Assembly: GCA_050299335.1 (NCBI GenBank)
Contig: JBNKVT010000052.1
Span: 1 to 64,000, forward strand
Length of the DNA stretch: 64,000 bases
Source: JBNKVT01 sp050299335
GTDB lineage: Bacteria > Pseudomonadota > Alphaproteobacteria > Rhodobacterales > Rhodobacteraceae
Direction: 5' to 3'
Position numbers and translations under genes: made by a program
Part shown: positions 1-9,021 of the stretch, in pieces
How the letters are laid out: each line of letters starts with the position of its first letter
Numbering within the stretch: position 1 is the stretch's first letter
The notes under the pieces: model-generated
The model's input: only the letters and a program-made list of their open reading frames with translations
The model's database searches: none
Told to the model about the DNA's origin: nothing

Positions 1-189
1 CCCGCAGTTCCAGACCCACCGTGTTTCGTTCAAGGCTTTGGACACCGAGTTCATCGTTGCGGGGGGCCGTCGCATCCACTTCGTGCAGGCGGGGCCCGCC
101 CACCCCCCCCCTCCGGGGGGCGCCGCCCCCGCCCGCCGGGGACCGGCGGACTCCCCCGGCATCCTTATCGACGACAGGAAGGTGGGGGG
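1..189. other. Gene-poor left edge, no supported gene
   Basis: Very GC-rich with C and G homopolymer runs around 105-150. A plus-strand reading frame entering from the left edge contains a stretch (about 38-105) that faintly resembles the N-terminus of alpha/beta hydrolases, then turns into proline/glycine low complexity and stops at 230-232 inside the 3' end of rppH. I do not support it as a gene; it may be a decayed fragment or chance. Confidence 0.3.
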
Positions 190-675
190 TCAGGGAAAGT
201 GGGGGGCAAAGGCCGAAAAGACGGCGGTGTAGACGTCGCGTTTGAAGGGGACGATCTTTTCCTGAAGCTGCGCGCGCGGCATCCAGGCCCATGCACGGAA
301 TTCGGGATGTTCGGTGGCGATGTCGATCTGGGCATCCCCGCCGGTGAAACGAAAAAGCAGCCATTTCTGTTTCTGGCCCCGGAAACGGCCTTTCCAGATG
401 CGCGGCACGAGGTCTTGGGGCAGGTCGTAATGGAGCCAGTCCGGGGCTTCGGCGACAAGCTCGGCGAGATCCGGAGCGATCCCGGTTTCCTCTCCGAGTT
501 CGCGTAAGCCCGCCTGAAGCGGCGTTTCGCCGGGATCGATGCCGCCCTGGGGCATCTGCCAGGCATCGTCGGGATTGTCGAGGCGCTGTCCGGCGAAGAC
601 GAGGCCCTCGGGGTTCATCAGCACCACGCCGACACAAGGGCGGTAGGGCAGGGCGCGGATTTCGTCCTCAGTCAT
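190..675 (-). CDS. rppH: RNA pyrophosphohydrolase (Nudix)
   Basis: A 161-residue Nudix hydrolase. The family removes pyrophosphate from the 5' triphosphate of transcripts, which starts RNase E-dependent decay, and also acts on dinucleoside polyphosphates. The Nudix box is complete: GGIDPGE, then RELGEETGI, near residues 38-60. The N-terminus (YRPCVGVVLMN) and the WQMPQGG segment are typical of RppH rather than other Nudix families. The start at 675 is preferred over an upstream in-frame start because homology begins at MTEDEIR and the longer form would run through the ctpA terminator. It lies downstream of ctpA on the same strand, a common alphaproteobacterial arrangement, but is separated from it by a terminator-like hairpin. 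Confidence 0.93.
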   Translation of the reverse strand: MTEDEIRALPYRPCVGVVLMNPEGLVFAGQRLDNPDDAWQMPQGGIDPGETPLQAGLRELGEETGIAPDLAELVAEAPDWLHYDLPQDLVPRIWKGRFRGQKQKWLLFRFTGGDAQIDIATEHPEFRAWAWMPRAQLQEKIVPFKRDVYTAVFSAFAPHFP

Positions 676-688
676 GGGCCGGGCCTTT

Positions 689-725
689 GCAAATGAAAAC
701 GCCGACCGGTTGGGGCCGGTCGGCG
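689..725 (-). terminator. Rho-independent terminator after ctpA
   Basis: A perfect 10-bp inverted repeat (700-709 with 716-725, loop of six) is followed on the minus strand by a T-rich run (GTTTTCATTT). It sits 20 nt after the ctpA stop and 14 nt before the rppH start, so it should attenuate read-through into rppH. Confidence 0.8.
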
Positions 726-745
726 GTCCTGGGTTCCTGGGGGCC

Positions 746-2080
746 TTACTGCGCCGGGCCGATGACCGAAAGCCCGCGGATGATGTCGAGCGCATAGGCC
801 ATCTGGTAATCGTCCTGGCGCCGCTTGGCGGCGTCCTCGGCGGCCTGGCGTTCTTCTTCCAGCTGCAAGAGCTCGTCTTCGGTCAGGGAGTCGTTCGACA
901 GCGAGCCGCGCAGGTCCGCCTCGGTGCGGCGGGCGGCGGCTGCGGCCTGGGCTTCCTCCTCCTCGGGGGAGACCGGGCGCGGTTCGACGATGATGTCCGG
1001 CGCGACGCCGAGCGCCTGAATCGACCGGCCCGACGGCGTGTAGTAGCGCGCCGTGGTCAGGCGCATCGCGCCATTGCCCTGAAGCGGCATGATGGTCTGG
1101 ACCGAGCCCTTGCCGAAGCTGCGGGTGCCGACGACGATGGCGCGGTGGTGGTCCTGCAGGGCCCCCGCGACGATTTCCGACGCCGAGGCCGAACCGCCAT
1201 TGATCAGCACCACCACCGGCTTGCCGTCGGCCAGATCGCCCGGCGTGGCGTTGAACCGCTCCGAATCGCGCGGGTCGCGGCCGCGGGTCGAGACGATCTC
1301 GCCGGCGTCGAGAAACGCGTCCGACACCGCGATCGCCTGGTTCAGGAGACCGCCGGGATTGTTCCTGAGATCGAGGACGAAGCCATTGACGTTTTCCATG
1401 CCGCCAAGTTCCTCGACCTGCTTGGTGATTCCGTCCTCAAGACCCGGATAGGTCTGTTCGTTGAACGTGGTCAGCCGGATGATCACCGTCTCGCCCTCGA
1501 GGCGCGAGCGGGCGGCCTGCAGCTTGATCGTGTCGCGGGTCAGGGTCAGGTCGAAGGGCTCCTCGACACCCTCGCGGACCACGGTGATGATGATGTCCGA
1601 GCCCACCGGCCCGCGCATCAGGTCCACGGCCTCGTTCAGGGTCAGGCCCAGCACCGGCTCGCCATCGACATGGGTGATGAAATCGCCAGATTCGACCCCG
1701 GCGCGGTCCGCCGGCGTGTCGTCCATCGGCGAGACCACCTTGACGAAACCGTTCTCCTGGGTGACCTCGATGCCGAGCCCGCCGAATTCGCCACGGGTCT
1801 GGACCCGCATGTCATTGGCGTCGTCGGGCGAGAGATAGGAGGAATGCGGGTCGAGCGAGGTCAGCATGCCGTTGATCGCGGCCTCGATCAGATCGACTTC
1901 GTCGACTTCCTCGACATAGGCCGAGCGGATGCGTTCGAAAATGTCGCCGAAAAGATCGAGCTGCTCGTAGGTGGTGCGCTCGCGGCTGGTCTCCTGGGCG
2001 ACGATCGGGGCGGCGTATTGGGTGGCGACGACAATACCGGTCAGCGCACCGGCGGTGGCCGCCATGACAAACTTCTTCAT
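746..2080 (-). CDS. ctpA: Carboxyl-terminal processing peptidase (S41)
   Basis: A 444-residue periplasmic serine protease of the S41 (CtpA/Prc) family, which trims or degrades envelope proteins including peptidoglycan hydrolases. An N-terminal signal peptide (about residues 1-29, ending PIVAQE) is followed by a PDZ domain (about 90-170) and the S41 catalytic domain. The nucleophile serine is in GGSASASEIV and the general-base lysine in SFGKGSVQT. The C-terminal 70 residues are charged and low in complexity. It lies downstream of gpmI. In many relatives an EnvC/M23-type peptidase gene sits between gpmI and ctpA, but here that gap is only 227 nt and holds no such gene. A terminator follows at 689-725. 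Confidence 0.93.
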   Translation of the reverse strand: MKKFVMAATAGALTGIVVATQYAAPIVAQETSRERTTYEQLDLFGDIFERIRSAYVEEVDEVDLIEAAINGMLTSLDPHSSYLSPDDANDMRVQTRGEFGGLGIEVTQENGFVKVVSPMDDTPADRAGVESGDFITHVDGEPVLGLTLNEAVDLMRGPVGSDIIITVVREGVEEPFDLTLTRDTIKLQAARSRLEGETVIIRLTTFNEQTYPGLEDGITKQVEELGGMENVNGFVLDLRNNPGGLLNQAIAVSDAFLDAGEIVSTRGRDPRDSERFNATPGDLADGKPVVVLINGGSASASEIVAGALQDHHRAIVVGTRSFGKGSVQTIMPLQGNGAMRLTTARYYTPSGRSIQALGVAPDIIVEPRPVSPEEEEAQAAAAARRTEADLRGSLSNDSLTEDELLQLEEERQAAEDAAKRRQDDYQMAYALDIIRGLSVIGPAQ

Positions 2081-2307
2081 TCCAGAGCTTTCCTCATCGT
2101 TTCAAATTCCGCGTGTTTCGCGGAGCCTCTCGTCGGGCCCCCCGCGTGCCCGGATGGCCGCCGCGGTCTGTTCACCCTTCCTTATAGCGCAAAATGGGGG
2201 TGGTTTGGCCAGCGCCTTGCACATGCGGGCGAAAAATTTCTTGTTACCGGACGCGAGATAGGGGCCTGGCGGGGCATCCCGGCCTCCCGGGCCCGGATAA
2301 TTTGGGC

Positions 2308-3828
2308 TTATACCCCCGAGACCAGCACCTTGCCTGTCATCTCGGGCGGGATGTCGAGGCCCATCAGGGTCAGGAGGCTCGGCGCCAGATCGGCGAGGCG
2401 GCCCGAGGCAATCGCGGCACCCTCGGGCGCGCCCACCAGCACCAGCGGCACCGGGTTGAGCGTGTGGGCGGTATGGGGTCCGCCGGTGACAGGATCGACC
2501 ATCATCTCGCAATTGCCGTGATCGGCGGTCAGCAGCATCCGGCCGCCGGCCGTCTCAAGCGCGGCAAGCAGGACCCCGATCCCCCGGTCCACCGCCTCGC
2601 AGGCGGCGATGGCAGCATCCAGGTCCCCGGAATGTCCGACCATGTCGGGATTGGCGTAATTGACGACGATGAGGGCGTAGCCGCCGTGCAGGACCGCATC
2701 GACCAGGTGCTGCGTGACCTCCGGCGCCGACATCTCGGGCTGCAGATCGTAGGTTTTCACCTTGGGCGAGGGGGCCATGTAGCGGACCTCGCCCTCGAAG
2801 GGCGTCTCACGCCCGCCATTGAGGAAAAATGTGACATGGGGGTATTTCTCGGTCTCGGCGATGCGAAACTGGGTGAGGCCCCGCTTCGCCACCCATTCGC
2901 CGATGGTGTTGGCGATATCCTCCGACGGGTAGATCACGTCCATGAAGGTATTGTGGCGTTCGGAATATTCGACCATGCCGCACAGGGCGGCGAAACGGGG
3001 GCGGGCGGAGACGTCGAATCCGGCAAATTCCGGATCTGCCAGCGCCGACAGGATTTCGCGGGCGCGGTCGGCGCGGAAATTGAGGAAGAGCAGTCCGTCT
3101 CGGTCGGTGGGGGCCTTCCAGGGAGCGAGCTTGGTGGGGGCGATGAACTCGTCGGTCTCGCCGCGCGCATAGGCAGCCTGGATCGCGGCATTGGCATCCC
3201 AGGACTTGTGGCCCTTGCCCGCGACGATGAGGTCGAAGGCCTCCTGCACCCGCTCCCAGCGGTTGTCGCGGTCCATGGCGAAGAACCTTCCGCAGATCGA
3301 GGCGATGGCAGCGCCCTCGGGCAGGTCCATTGCGAGACGCGAGACCTGGGTTAGGGCGGATTTCGGAGCGACGTCGCGCCCGTCGGTGAAGGCGTGGACG
3401 AGGACCGGCACCCCGGCCCCGGCAATGACCCGCGCCGCCTCGGCGATGTGGCGCTGATGGGCGTGGACCCCGCCGGGCGAGGCGAGACCGGCGAGATGGG
3501 CGGTGCCGCCGGTTTCCTTCAGCCTCGCGATGAAACGGCCAAGGGCGGGGGCCTTTGCAAAACTGCCATCCTCGATGGCCTTGTCGATCTTCGGCAGGTC
3601 CATCCAGACGACGCGGCCGGCGCCGATATTGGTATGGCCGACCTCGGAATTGCCCATCTGCCCCTCCGGCAGGCCGACATCGGTGCCCTTGGCAACCAGC
3701 GTGGCGTTGGGGCAGTCGCGCATGATCCGGTCGAAATTGGGCGTGTCGGCGAGGGCGACGGCATTGGCCTCGCGGGTCTCGCTAAGACCCCAGCCATCGA
3801 GAATGCATAAAACAACCGGACCATCCAT
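2308..3828 (-). CDS. gpmI: 2,3-bisphosphoglycerate-independent phosphoglycerate mutase
   Basis: 506 residues, full length for the family. It interconverts 3- and 2-phosphoglycerate in glycolysis and gluconeogenesis through a phosphoserine intermediate and two Mn ions. The N-terminus PVVLCILDGWG carries a metal-binding aspartate. The catalytic serine is in MGNSEVGHTNIGAG, and the C-terminal metal site is TADHGNCEMM. A purine-rich Shine-Dalgarno (GGGGGCG) precedes the ATG at 3828. The 200-nt AT-rich gap on its 5' side, shared with the divergent gene at 4029, should hold the promoters. Confidence 0.96.
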   Translation of the reverse strand: MDGPVVLCILDGWGLSETREANAVALADTPNFDRIMRDCPNATLVAKGTDVGLPEGQMGNSEVGHTNIGAGRVVWMDLPKIDKAIEDGSFAKAPALGRFIARLKETGGTAHLAGLASPGGVHAHQRHIAEAARVIAGAGVPVLVHAFTDGRDVAPKSALTQVSRLAMDLPEGAAIASICGRFFAMDRDNRWERVQEAFDLIVAGKGHKSWDANAAIQAAYARGETDEFIAPTKLAPWKAPTDRDGLLFLNFRADRAREILSALADPEFAGFDVSARPRFAALCGMVEYSERHNTFMDVIYPSEDIANTIGEWVAKRGLTQFRIAETEKYPHVTFFLNGGRETPFEGEVRYMAPSPKVKTYDLQPEMSAPEVTQHLVDAVLHGGYALIVVNYANPDMVGHSGDLDAAIAACEAVDRGIGVLLAALETAGGRMLLTADHGNCEMMVDPVTGGPHTAHTLNPVPLVLVGAPEGAAIASGRLADLAPSLLTLMGLDIPPEMTGKVLVSGV

Positions 3829-4028
3829 GGTCGCCCCCTACTCTGAATTGGGTTTATTTAGCTGTAGACGGCCCTGGGACACAAGCGCCAGGTTGGCATC
3901 CCAATTTGGATGAATATATCGAATATTAGAATATCAATTTAATACAAATAGTGAAAGCCCCAGCCATTATTTCGCCTGAATCATTGCGAAAATGTGTATG
4001 ATGACGAGGTCAAATCAGCCGGAAAGGC

Positions 4029-5672
4029 ATGACGGAAACCGCGCCAGAGCTCAGAAACCAGGCGCACAGACTTACGGAGTGGAGTGAAACGTTGAGGGGT
4101 AATTATCAAACCCGGACCGGTCGGGCAGGGGGGGCATTCGCTGCTGCCTTCTGTATCTTCGCCGGTGCGACCCAGGCCGATCCGGTCCAGTTGCGTTCAA
4201 CGGATGGGACGGTCAATTTCGAAGGGGAGCTGATCAGCTTCAACGAAGGCAACTACCTGTTGCAGACGGTTCTGGGCGATATCCAGATCTCGTCGGAACT
4301 GGTGAATTGCCACGGTGCCGGCTGTCCGGTTCTCGAGACCGTCGAGGCCGATATCACCGTCGCCGGGGCCGACACGATCGCCCGCGGCATGCTGCCGCTA
4401 TTGCTGGAAGGCTTCGCCACCACCACCGGGGCCGAGTCCCAGGTGGCCAGCGCCCAGGGCGACGACATCTTCGCCACCACGCTGGTCGGCCAGCAGGGCT
4501 TTGGCGAGCGGATGGGGACCTTCGAGGTCCGCTCCGGCGATTCCGAGGACGCTTTCGACAGTCTGCTGGAAAAGACCGCGCATCTCGGGGTCTCGACCCG
4601 CCGCATCCTGCCGGAGGAGGCGCGCGCATTGGCCGCTGACGGGGCTGGGAACATGATCGACCCGAGCCAGGAGCATATCATCGCCGTCGACAGCCTCAAC
4701 GTCATCGTCAACCCGGCCAACCCGGTGACCGCGATCTCGATGGCCGATCTTGCGGGCATCTACTCGGGCCGGATCACCAACTGGCGCGAACTGGGCGGCG
4801 AGGACCTCGCCATCCTGCCGGTGACCCTGGAGGATGAGGCCGAGACCGAGGTCTTCGTCTCCGGCATCTTCGGCGACGACAACCGCCCGACCCTGTTCTC
4901 GAGCTTCACCGCCGATGACAACGTCACGGCGGCGAATTATGTCGGCGAGAATCCCGGCGCGCTGGCCTATGTCGGCTTCGCCTTCAAGCGCGGACAGCGC
5001 GCGGTGTCGCTGATCTCGGAATGCGGCATCGGCACCACGCCGGACGCTTTCTCGGTCAAGACCGAGGAATATACCCTGTTCCGGCGGCTCTTCATGTATA
5101 ACCGCGCCGACATGGACACCGAGCTGGCCGCGCAATTCGTCGACTTCGCCACATCGGATGCGGCCTCGATCGTCATCAACCAGTCGGGCTTCATCGATCT
5201 CGCGGTCGAGCGTCAGCCCCAGGGGCCGGACAGCCCGCGGGCGCGGCGCATCCGCGGCAGTGGTGCCGACCGGTTCGAGAACAACATCGTCGAGACGATG
5301 ATTTCCGACATGGAAGGTTCGGACCGGCTGTCCTCGACCTTCCGTTTCCGGACGGGGTCGGCCGAGCTCGATCCGCGCGGCCTGCGCGATATCGACCGGC
5401 TGGCGGCCTATCTGGCGGACCAGCCCGCGGGCACCGAGGTCAGCTTTGTGGGCTTCGCCGACAGTGTGGGGGCTTTCGAGCCGAATATCACCCTGTCCAG
5501 GGCCAGGGCCGATCAGGTGCTGGCGGCGTTGAAGGCCAAGGCCGGGAACCGGCTGGATCACATTTCCTTCACAACCACCGGCTACGGCGAAATCGCGCCT
5601 TCGGCCTGCAACACCAATGACGCGGGGCGTTCCATCAACCGCCGCGTCGAGACATGGGTGAGCCTGCCATGA
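4029..5672 (+). CDS. Exported substrate-binding (PstS-like) protein with OmpA C-terminus
   Basis: 547 residues from the ATG at 4029. A TTG at 4092 with a GGAG box 8 nt upstream gives a cleaner signal peptide (basic RGNYQTRTGR, hydrophobic core, cleavage near ATQA-DPV) and may be the true start. The middle resembles phosphate-type periplasmic binding proteins (VIVNPANPVTAIS, ISMADLAGIYSG). The last 110 residues form an OmpA-like peptidoglycan-binding domain (FRFRTGSAELD at its start, NRRVETWV at its end). It is therefore probably periplasmic or outer-membrane associated and tied to the cell wall. Its stop overlaps the next start by ATGA, so the two are translationally coupled. The ligand is unknown. 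Confidence 0.82.
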   Translation: MTETAPELRNQAHRLTEWSETLRGNYQTRTGRAGGAFAAAFCIFAGATQADPVQLRSTDGTVNFEGELISFNEGNYLLQTVLGDIQISSELVNCHGAGCPVLETVEADITVAGADTIARGMLPLLLEGFATTTGAESQVASAQGDDIFATTLVGQQGFGERMGTFEVRSGDSEDAFDSLLEKTAHLGVSTRRILPEEARALAADGAGNMIDPSQEHIIAVDSLNVIVNPANPVTAISMADLAGIYSGRITNWRELGGEDLAILPVTLEDEAETEVFVSGIFGDDNRPTLFSSFTADDNVTAANYVGENPGALAYVGFAFKRGQRAVSLISECGIGTTPDAFSVKTEEYTLFRRLFMYNRADMDTELAAQFVDFATSDAASIVINQSGFIDLAVERQPQGPDSPRARRIRGSGADRFENNIVETMISDMEGSDRLSSTFRFRTGSAELDPRGLRDIDRLAAYLADQPAGTEVSFVGFADSVGAFEPNITLSRARADQVLAALKAKAGNRLDHISFTTTGYGEIAPSACNTNDAGRSINRRVETWVSLP

Positions 5673-6586
5673 CGCATTTCATGACCAGTATGTACAGGGC
5701 CGGTGTGTTCGCGGCCGTCGGCCTCGGCCTTGCCTCGGTATCCACCGCGGTCGCGGCCCAGAGCGACAGTTCCACCGGCGCGGTGTATCTCGCGGGCGCC
5801 GAGCGGATCGATCTCGGCGACCGGCTGCGTTATCTCACCCAGCGGGTGGCGGTGAATGTCTGCCTGATCGATGCCGGCAGCAATGCCGAGGCCCACAAGG
5901 CCACGCTCGCGGAGGCAATCGCCGAATTCGATCACCTGTTGACGGCGCTCAAGGATGGCGATCCGGGACTTGGCCTGACGGGCGCCGAAGAGCAACGCAA
6001 GATGCTCGCGGGGATCCGCGGCGTGTCCCTGCAATGGGAGCCCTACAAGATCGAGGCGGAGACCCGGCTCGGCAAGGGGCAGCGGCAGGAAGGGCCGGAT
6101 TTCGTTTCGCGGCAGAACCTCAATCTGATGCATGTGTCGAAGAACCTGATCTCGACCACGATCAACCATTACTCGATCCCGCCGGCGCTGCTGCAGAATG
6201 ATGCCCAGACGATCCAGTTCGCGGCGCGGCAGCGCACCCTGTCGCAGCAGATCGCCAAGGAATCCTGCGGGCTTCTGACCGGCAACACGGTGATGGGACG
6301 CCAAAGCCGTCTCGACAACGCCGTCGAGCGGTTCGAGGCCTCGTTCGATGCCTTGCAGAACGGCATGCCGGCGGTCGGTATCACCGCGCCGACCTCGCCC
6401 GAGGTCAAGGCCGAGATCGCCGCGCTGCGGCAGGACTGGTCGGGACTGCGCAATGATATCGAGGCGATGGCCCCGAATGAAGGCGCTGCCAAGGCCGAGG
6501 CGGTATACGGCCGTCTCGACGCGCTGCTGGCCCGGATCGATGCGGTGATCCCGTATTACGTGGCCGAAAGCAAATCGGGGCTCTGA
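5669..6586 (+). CDS. Exported protein with PilJ/type IV pili chemotaxis sensor-like repeats
   Basis: 305 residues from the ATG that overlaps the preceding stop. A signal peptide (about 1-30, ending AVAAQ) is followed by two copies of a helical motif typical of the PilJ N-terminal (type IV pili methyl-accepting transducer) domain. These are GDRLRYLTQRVAVNVCLI near residue 45 and QRTLSQQIAKESCGL near residue 190. No transmembrane anchor or signalling domain follows, so it looks like a free periplasmic sensor or partner domain. With the PstS/OmpA-like gene it forms a two-gene operon closed by a terminator at 6616-6657. Function unknown. Confidence 0.8.
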   Translation: MTHFMTSMYRAGVFAAVGLGLASVSTAVAAQSDSSTGAVYLAGAERIDLGDRLRYLTQRVAVNVCLIDAGSNAEAHKATLAEAIAEFDHLLTALKDGDPGLGLTGAEEQRKMLAGIRGVSLQWEPYKIEAETRLGKGQRQEGPDFVSRQNLNLMHVSKNLISTTINHYSIPPALLQNDAQTIQFAARQRTLSQQIAKESCGLLTGNTVMGRQSRLDNAVERFEASFDALQNGMPAVGITAPTSPEVKAEIAALRQDWSGLRNDIEAMAPNEGAAKAEAVYGRLDALLARIDAVIPYYVAESKSGL

Positions 6587-6615
6587 GCCTACGCATTCGC
6601 GGCCAGCCTGACGTC

Positions 6616-6657
6616 GACACCGCGCTTCGATCCCGGAGCGCGGTGTCGGATTTTTTT
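6616..6657 (+). terminator. Strong Rho-independent terminator
   Basis: A perfect 11-bp stem (6616-6626 with 6637-6647, loop of ten) is followed by GGA and seven Ts. It lies 30 nt after the stop of the PilJ-like gene and ends that two-gene operon. Confidence 0.9.
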
Positions 6658-6801
6658 GAGGAATGGTCTGCCTGAATACGCGCTGCGGATCCTTGGCACC
6701 GCGAACGGAACCTGACATGTTGCGCGGCAGCGAGGCTGCCGAGCCACGGAGGCGGAACGGAGCCGAGCCAGGAATATCGGGGCGGAAACTTGGGCGGCAC
6801 A

Positions 6802-7350
6802 ATGCAGACATTACTGGAACGGACGCTGGCGGCGGCGGACAAAGACAAGGTCACGACCAAGGCCGACAGCCAGCCCCTGATACAGGAGATCGACGGTGTC
6901 CAGACGCGGTATCCGCCGGTTCACACGGATGCCCGAGGTACCCTGGTCGAGGTCTTCTCTGCCGATTGGGACTGGGACGAGGAGCCGCTCAATTTTATCT
7001 ATACCGTCACCATCCGGCCCGGGATCGTGAAGGGCTGGGCGCTGCACAAGACCCATGCCGACCGGTATTTCCTCATTGACGGCGAGTTGGAGGTAGTCCT
7101 CTACGATGTCCGCCCCGACAGCCCCACCTGCGGCAAGCTGTCCCGGCTCGTGATGAGCGACGCCCGGCGGAGCCTGTTGCGCATCCCGGCCTTCGTCTGG
7201 CACGCCGACCACAATTTCGGCCACCGCGACGCCCGGATCCTCAACATGCCGAGCCGGCCTTACGACCACGCCAATCCCGACAAGTACCGCCTGCCGCTGG
7301 ATACCGATCTCATTCCCCATTCCTTCGGGCCCGGCGTGAAGGGCTGGTAG
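6802..7350 (+). CDS. RmlC-like cupin, dTDP-4-dehydrorhamnose 3,5-epimerase-related
   Basis: 182 residues from the ATG at 6802; an in-frame TTG four codons upstream is less likely. The order HTDARGTLVEVF, then GWALHKTHADRYFLIDGELEVVLYD, resembles the jelly-roll core of dTDP-sugar 3,5-epimerases and related WxcM-type cupins, including the histidine in HKTHAD and a tyrosine after FVWHADHNFG. It sits 3 nt before a glycosyltransferase, so a role in making a sugar for a surface glycan is likely. The substrate cannot be read from the sequence. The Shine-Dalgarno is weak. Confidence 0.75.
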   Translation: MQTLLERTLAAADKDKVTTKADSQPLIQEIDGVQTRYPPVHTDARGTLVEVFSADWDWDEEPLNFIYTVTIRPGIVKGWALHKTHADRYFLIDGELEVVLYDVRPDSPTCGKLSRLVMSDARRSLLRIPAFVWHADHNFGHRDARILNMPSRPYDHANPDKYRLPLDTDLIPHSFGPGVKGW

Positions 7351-7353
7351 GAC

Positions 7354-8217
7354 ATGCCGCGATACTCGGTCCTGCTGCCGACCCATAACCGGTCGGACCT
7401 GCTGGCGCTGTCGGTGGCCTCGGTCCTGGCGCAGAAGGAGCAGGATTTCGAGATCCTGGTGGTCGGAGACGGCTGCACCGACGATACCGGCGTGGTGTTG
7501 GAGCGGTTTGGCGACCGGCGTATCCGGTTCTTCGATCTGCCCAAGGGCCCCGGTTTCGGCTATGCCAACCGCAACATCGCGCTCCGGCAGGCGAAGGGCG
7601 ACCTGATCGCCTTTCATTCCGATGACGATCTGATGTTTCACGACCATCTGTCCAATCTCGGCCGCCTCTTCCGGCAGGAGCGGATCATGTGGGCCTACAG
7701 CCGGCCGCTTTGGGTACGGCCGGACGACGTGATCCTGCCGGCCTATGTCAATCTCCGGGACCCCGGCGCCCGTCACGGGTTCATGAACGTGCAGAACGTG
7801 ATCCCGGCGGGCTGCGTCATGCACCGGCGGCAATGTTTCGCGGAAAACGGCTATTGGCCGGAGGAATTCGACTCCAGCGGCGATTACGAGATCTGGAAGC
7901 GGATCATCGGTCAGCGCCCGCCCGGGGCGATCGGGGTCCTGCGGCAGCCGACCCAGCTGCATTTCAAGGCCGCCTGGCGCGAGGGAGATCTCATGTGGCC
8001 GCGGTTTCTGGCCTATGTCTCGGCGATGGCCGACAGCACCGGCTTCTGGCCGCCGGGCCTGCGGTTGGAGACGCGCGAGGGCGAAAGCCAGCAGGCAGGG
8101 GGGTGGCGCATGCTGGCGCAGGACCCCGACCGCGCGGCAGCGCGGATGCGGAGCGGGTGCGAGCTGCTGGCGGACCGGCTGGCCTGGACGGCAACGCAGA
8201 ACCCGGATTTTCTGTAG
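7354..8217 (+). CDS. Family 2 glycosyltransferase
   Basis: A 287-residue GT-A fold protein. The N-terminus YSVLLPTHNRSDLLALSVAS and VVGDGCTDDT are the nucleotide-sugar binding segments of GT2 enzymes, and HSDDDL is the DXD-type metal site. The acceptor region around FDSSGDYEIWKRI is typical. There are no membrane segments, so it is cytoplasmic or peripheral. Together with the cupin just upstream it forms a small sugar-modification operon, detached from any larger polysaccharide cluster in this window. Donor and acceptor are unknown. Confidence 0.85.
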   Translation: MPRYSVLLPTHNRSDLLALSVASVLAQKEQDFEILVVGDGCTDDTGVVLERFGDRRIRFFDLPKGPGFGYANRNIALRQAKGDLIAFHSDDDLMFHDHLSNLGRLFRQERIMWAYSRPLWVRPDDVILPAYVNLRDPGARHGFMNVQNVIPAGCVMHRRQCFAENGYWPEEFDSSGDYEIWKRIIGQRPPGAIGVLRQPTQLHFKAAWREGDLMWPRFLAYVSAMADSTGFWPPGLRLETREGESQQAGGWRMLAQDPDRAAARMRSGCELLADRLAWTATQNPDFL

Positions 8218-8596
8218 CATCCGCGTGCGGTCCGCGCCGGACCGGTATCGGCGAGGCGCTGCCCTGAGCGACCGGCTCTTGCCAGATTGCGCAGAAAATA
8301 GCCGAGTGCGCGGGGTGGTAGGAGGGCCACCCACCAGTGCCGCACCGCGTGGTATTCCTTCACCGAAGGTGACCTGATACCGCCGGTCCTGCCCGGAAAA
8401 GCCTGCCAACATGCGGGAAAGCTGTCGAACCGGGGTCCCGGACCGATCGCGGCGTCGGCGGGACGGACCGGCGCGTGTGCCAGAGCGCGAGCATCTGTAA
8501 CCATTGTTCGCAACATGTGACTGGTTCCGCTGTGGAAATCCCGAACAAATGTCCCGGCAACCGCGTTTGATGACTATCAGACATCAGGAGGATACC
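8218..8596. other. 379-bp intergenic region without a supported gene
   Basis: GC-rich up to about 8500, then a more mixed sequence with ATG-rich frames. No convincing gene, tRNA or terminator was seen. The last 80 nt before 8597 are the likely promoter and leader region of the lipoprotein gene. Confidence 0.5.
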
Positions 8597-8860
8597 ATGC
8601 AGAAACCAACGATTGCGGCGATTGCCGCCCTCATGCTTGCCGGGTGCGGAACACCGGATCAGAACACCGCGATCGGCGCGCTGGCGGGTGCCGCCGCCGG
8701 GGCGTCCCTTGTCGGGGACGAGGACGAAACCGAAGCGATCCTGATCGGCGGGGCGCTCGGTGCGGCGGTGGGCAGCCAGGTCGGCACCCAGCAGGCCCGC
8801 AACTGCGTCTACCGCAATACGAGCACCGGGCAGCAATATACCGCCCCCTGCCCGAGCTGA
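8597..8860 (+). CDS. Small glycine-zipper lipoprotein
   Basis: 87 residues. The start is set by a strong AGGAGG box 6 nt before ATG. The signal peptide ends in a lipobox (LMLAGC), so the mature protein would be lipidated at Cys17. The body carries glycine/alanine zipper segments (AIGALAGAAAGASL and LIGGALGAAVGSQVG) like those of SlyB/YmgG-type outer membrane lipoproteins. A terminator follows at 8905-8940, so it is a single-gene unit. A role in envelope stability is an inference from the family. Confidence 0.85.
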   Translation: MQKPTIAAIAALMLAGCGTPDQNTAIGALAGAAAGASLVGDEDETEAILIGGALGAAVGSQVGTQQARNCVYRNTSTGQQYTAPCPS

Positions 8861-8904
8861 CTCCCCAACCCGCAGGCCCCGCCCCGGTGTGCCCGCGCCC
8901 CTCG

Positions 8905-8940
8905 AACCGCTCCGGACGCTGACCGGGGCGGTTTTCTTTC
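8905..8940 (+). terminator. Rho-independent terminator after lipoprotein gene
   Basis: An 11-bp stem (8905-8915 with 8923-8933, one G-U pair, loop of seven) is followed by TTCTTTC. It lies 45 nt after the lipoprotein stop. Confidence 0.8.
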
Positions 8941-9021
8941 GGGCGGGTAGGCCCGATCTCTGGACAATACCGCCCCCCTGGGGTCTCTTGCGCCGGAATT
9001 TCCAGGCATCGGAGGTCGTGT

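Noticed and set aside
2..232. Truncated alpha/beta hydrolase fragment
   Set aside because: Only about 20 residues resemble such an N-terminus; the rest is low-complexity and overlaps rppH.
674..2521. 615-codon plus-strand reading frame opposite ctpA
   Set aside because: Antisense shadow of ctpA and rppH; no domain, and GC-rich codons keep many frames open here.
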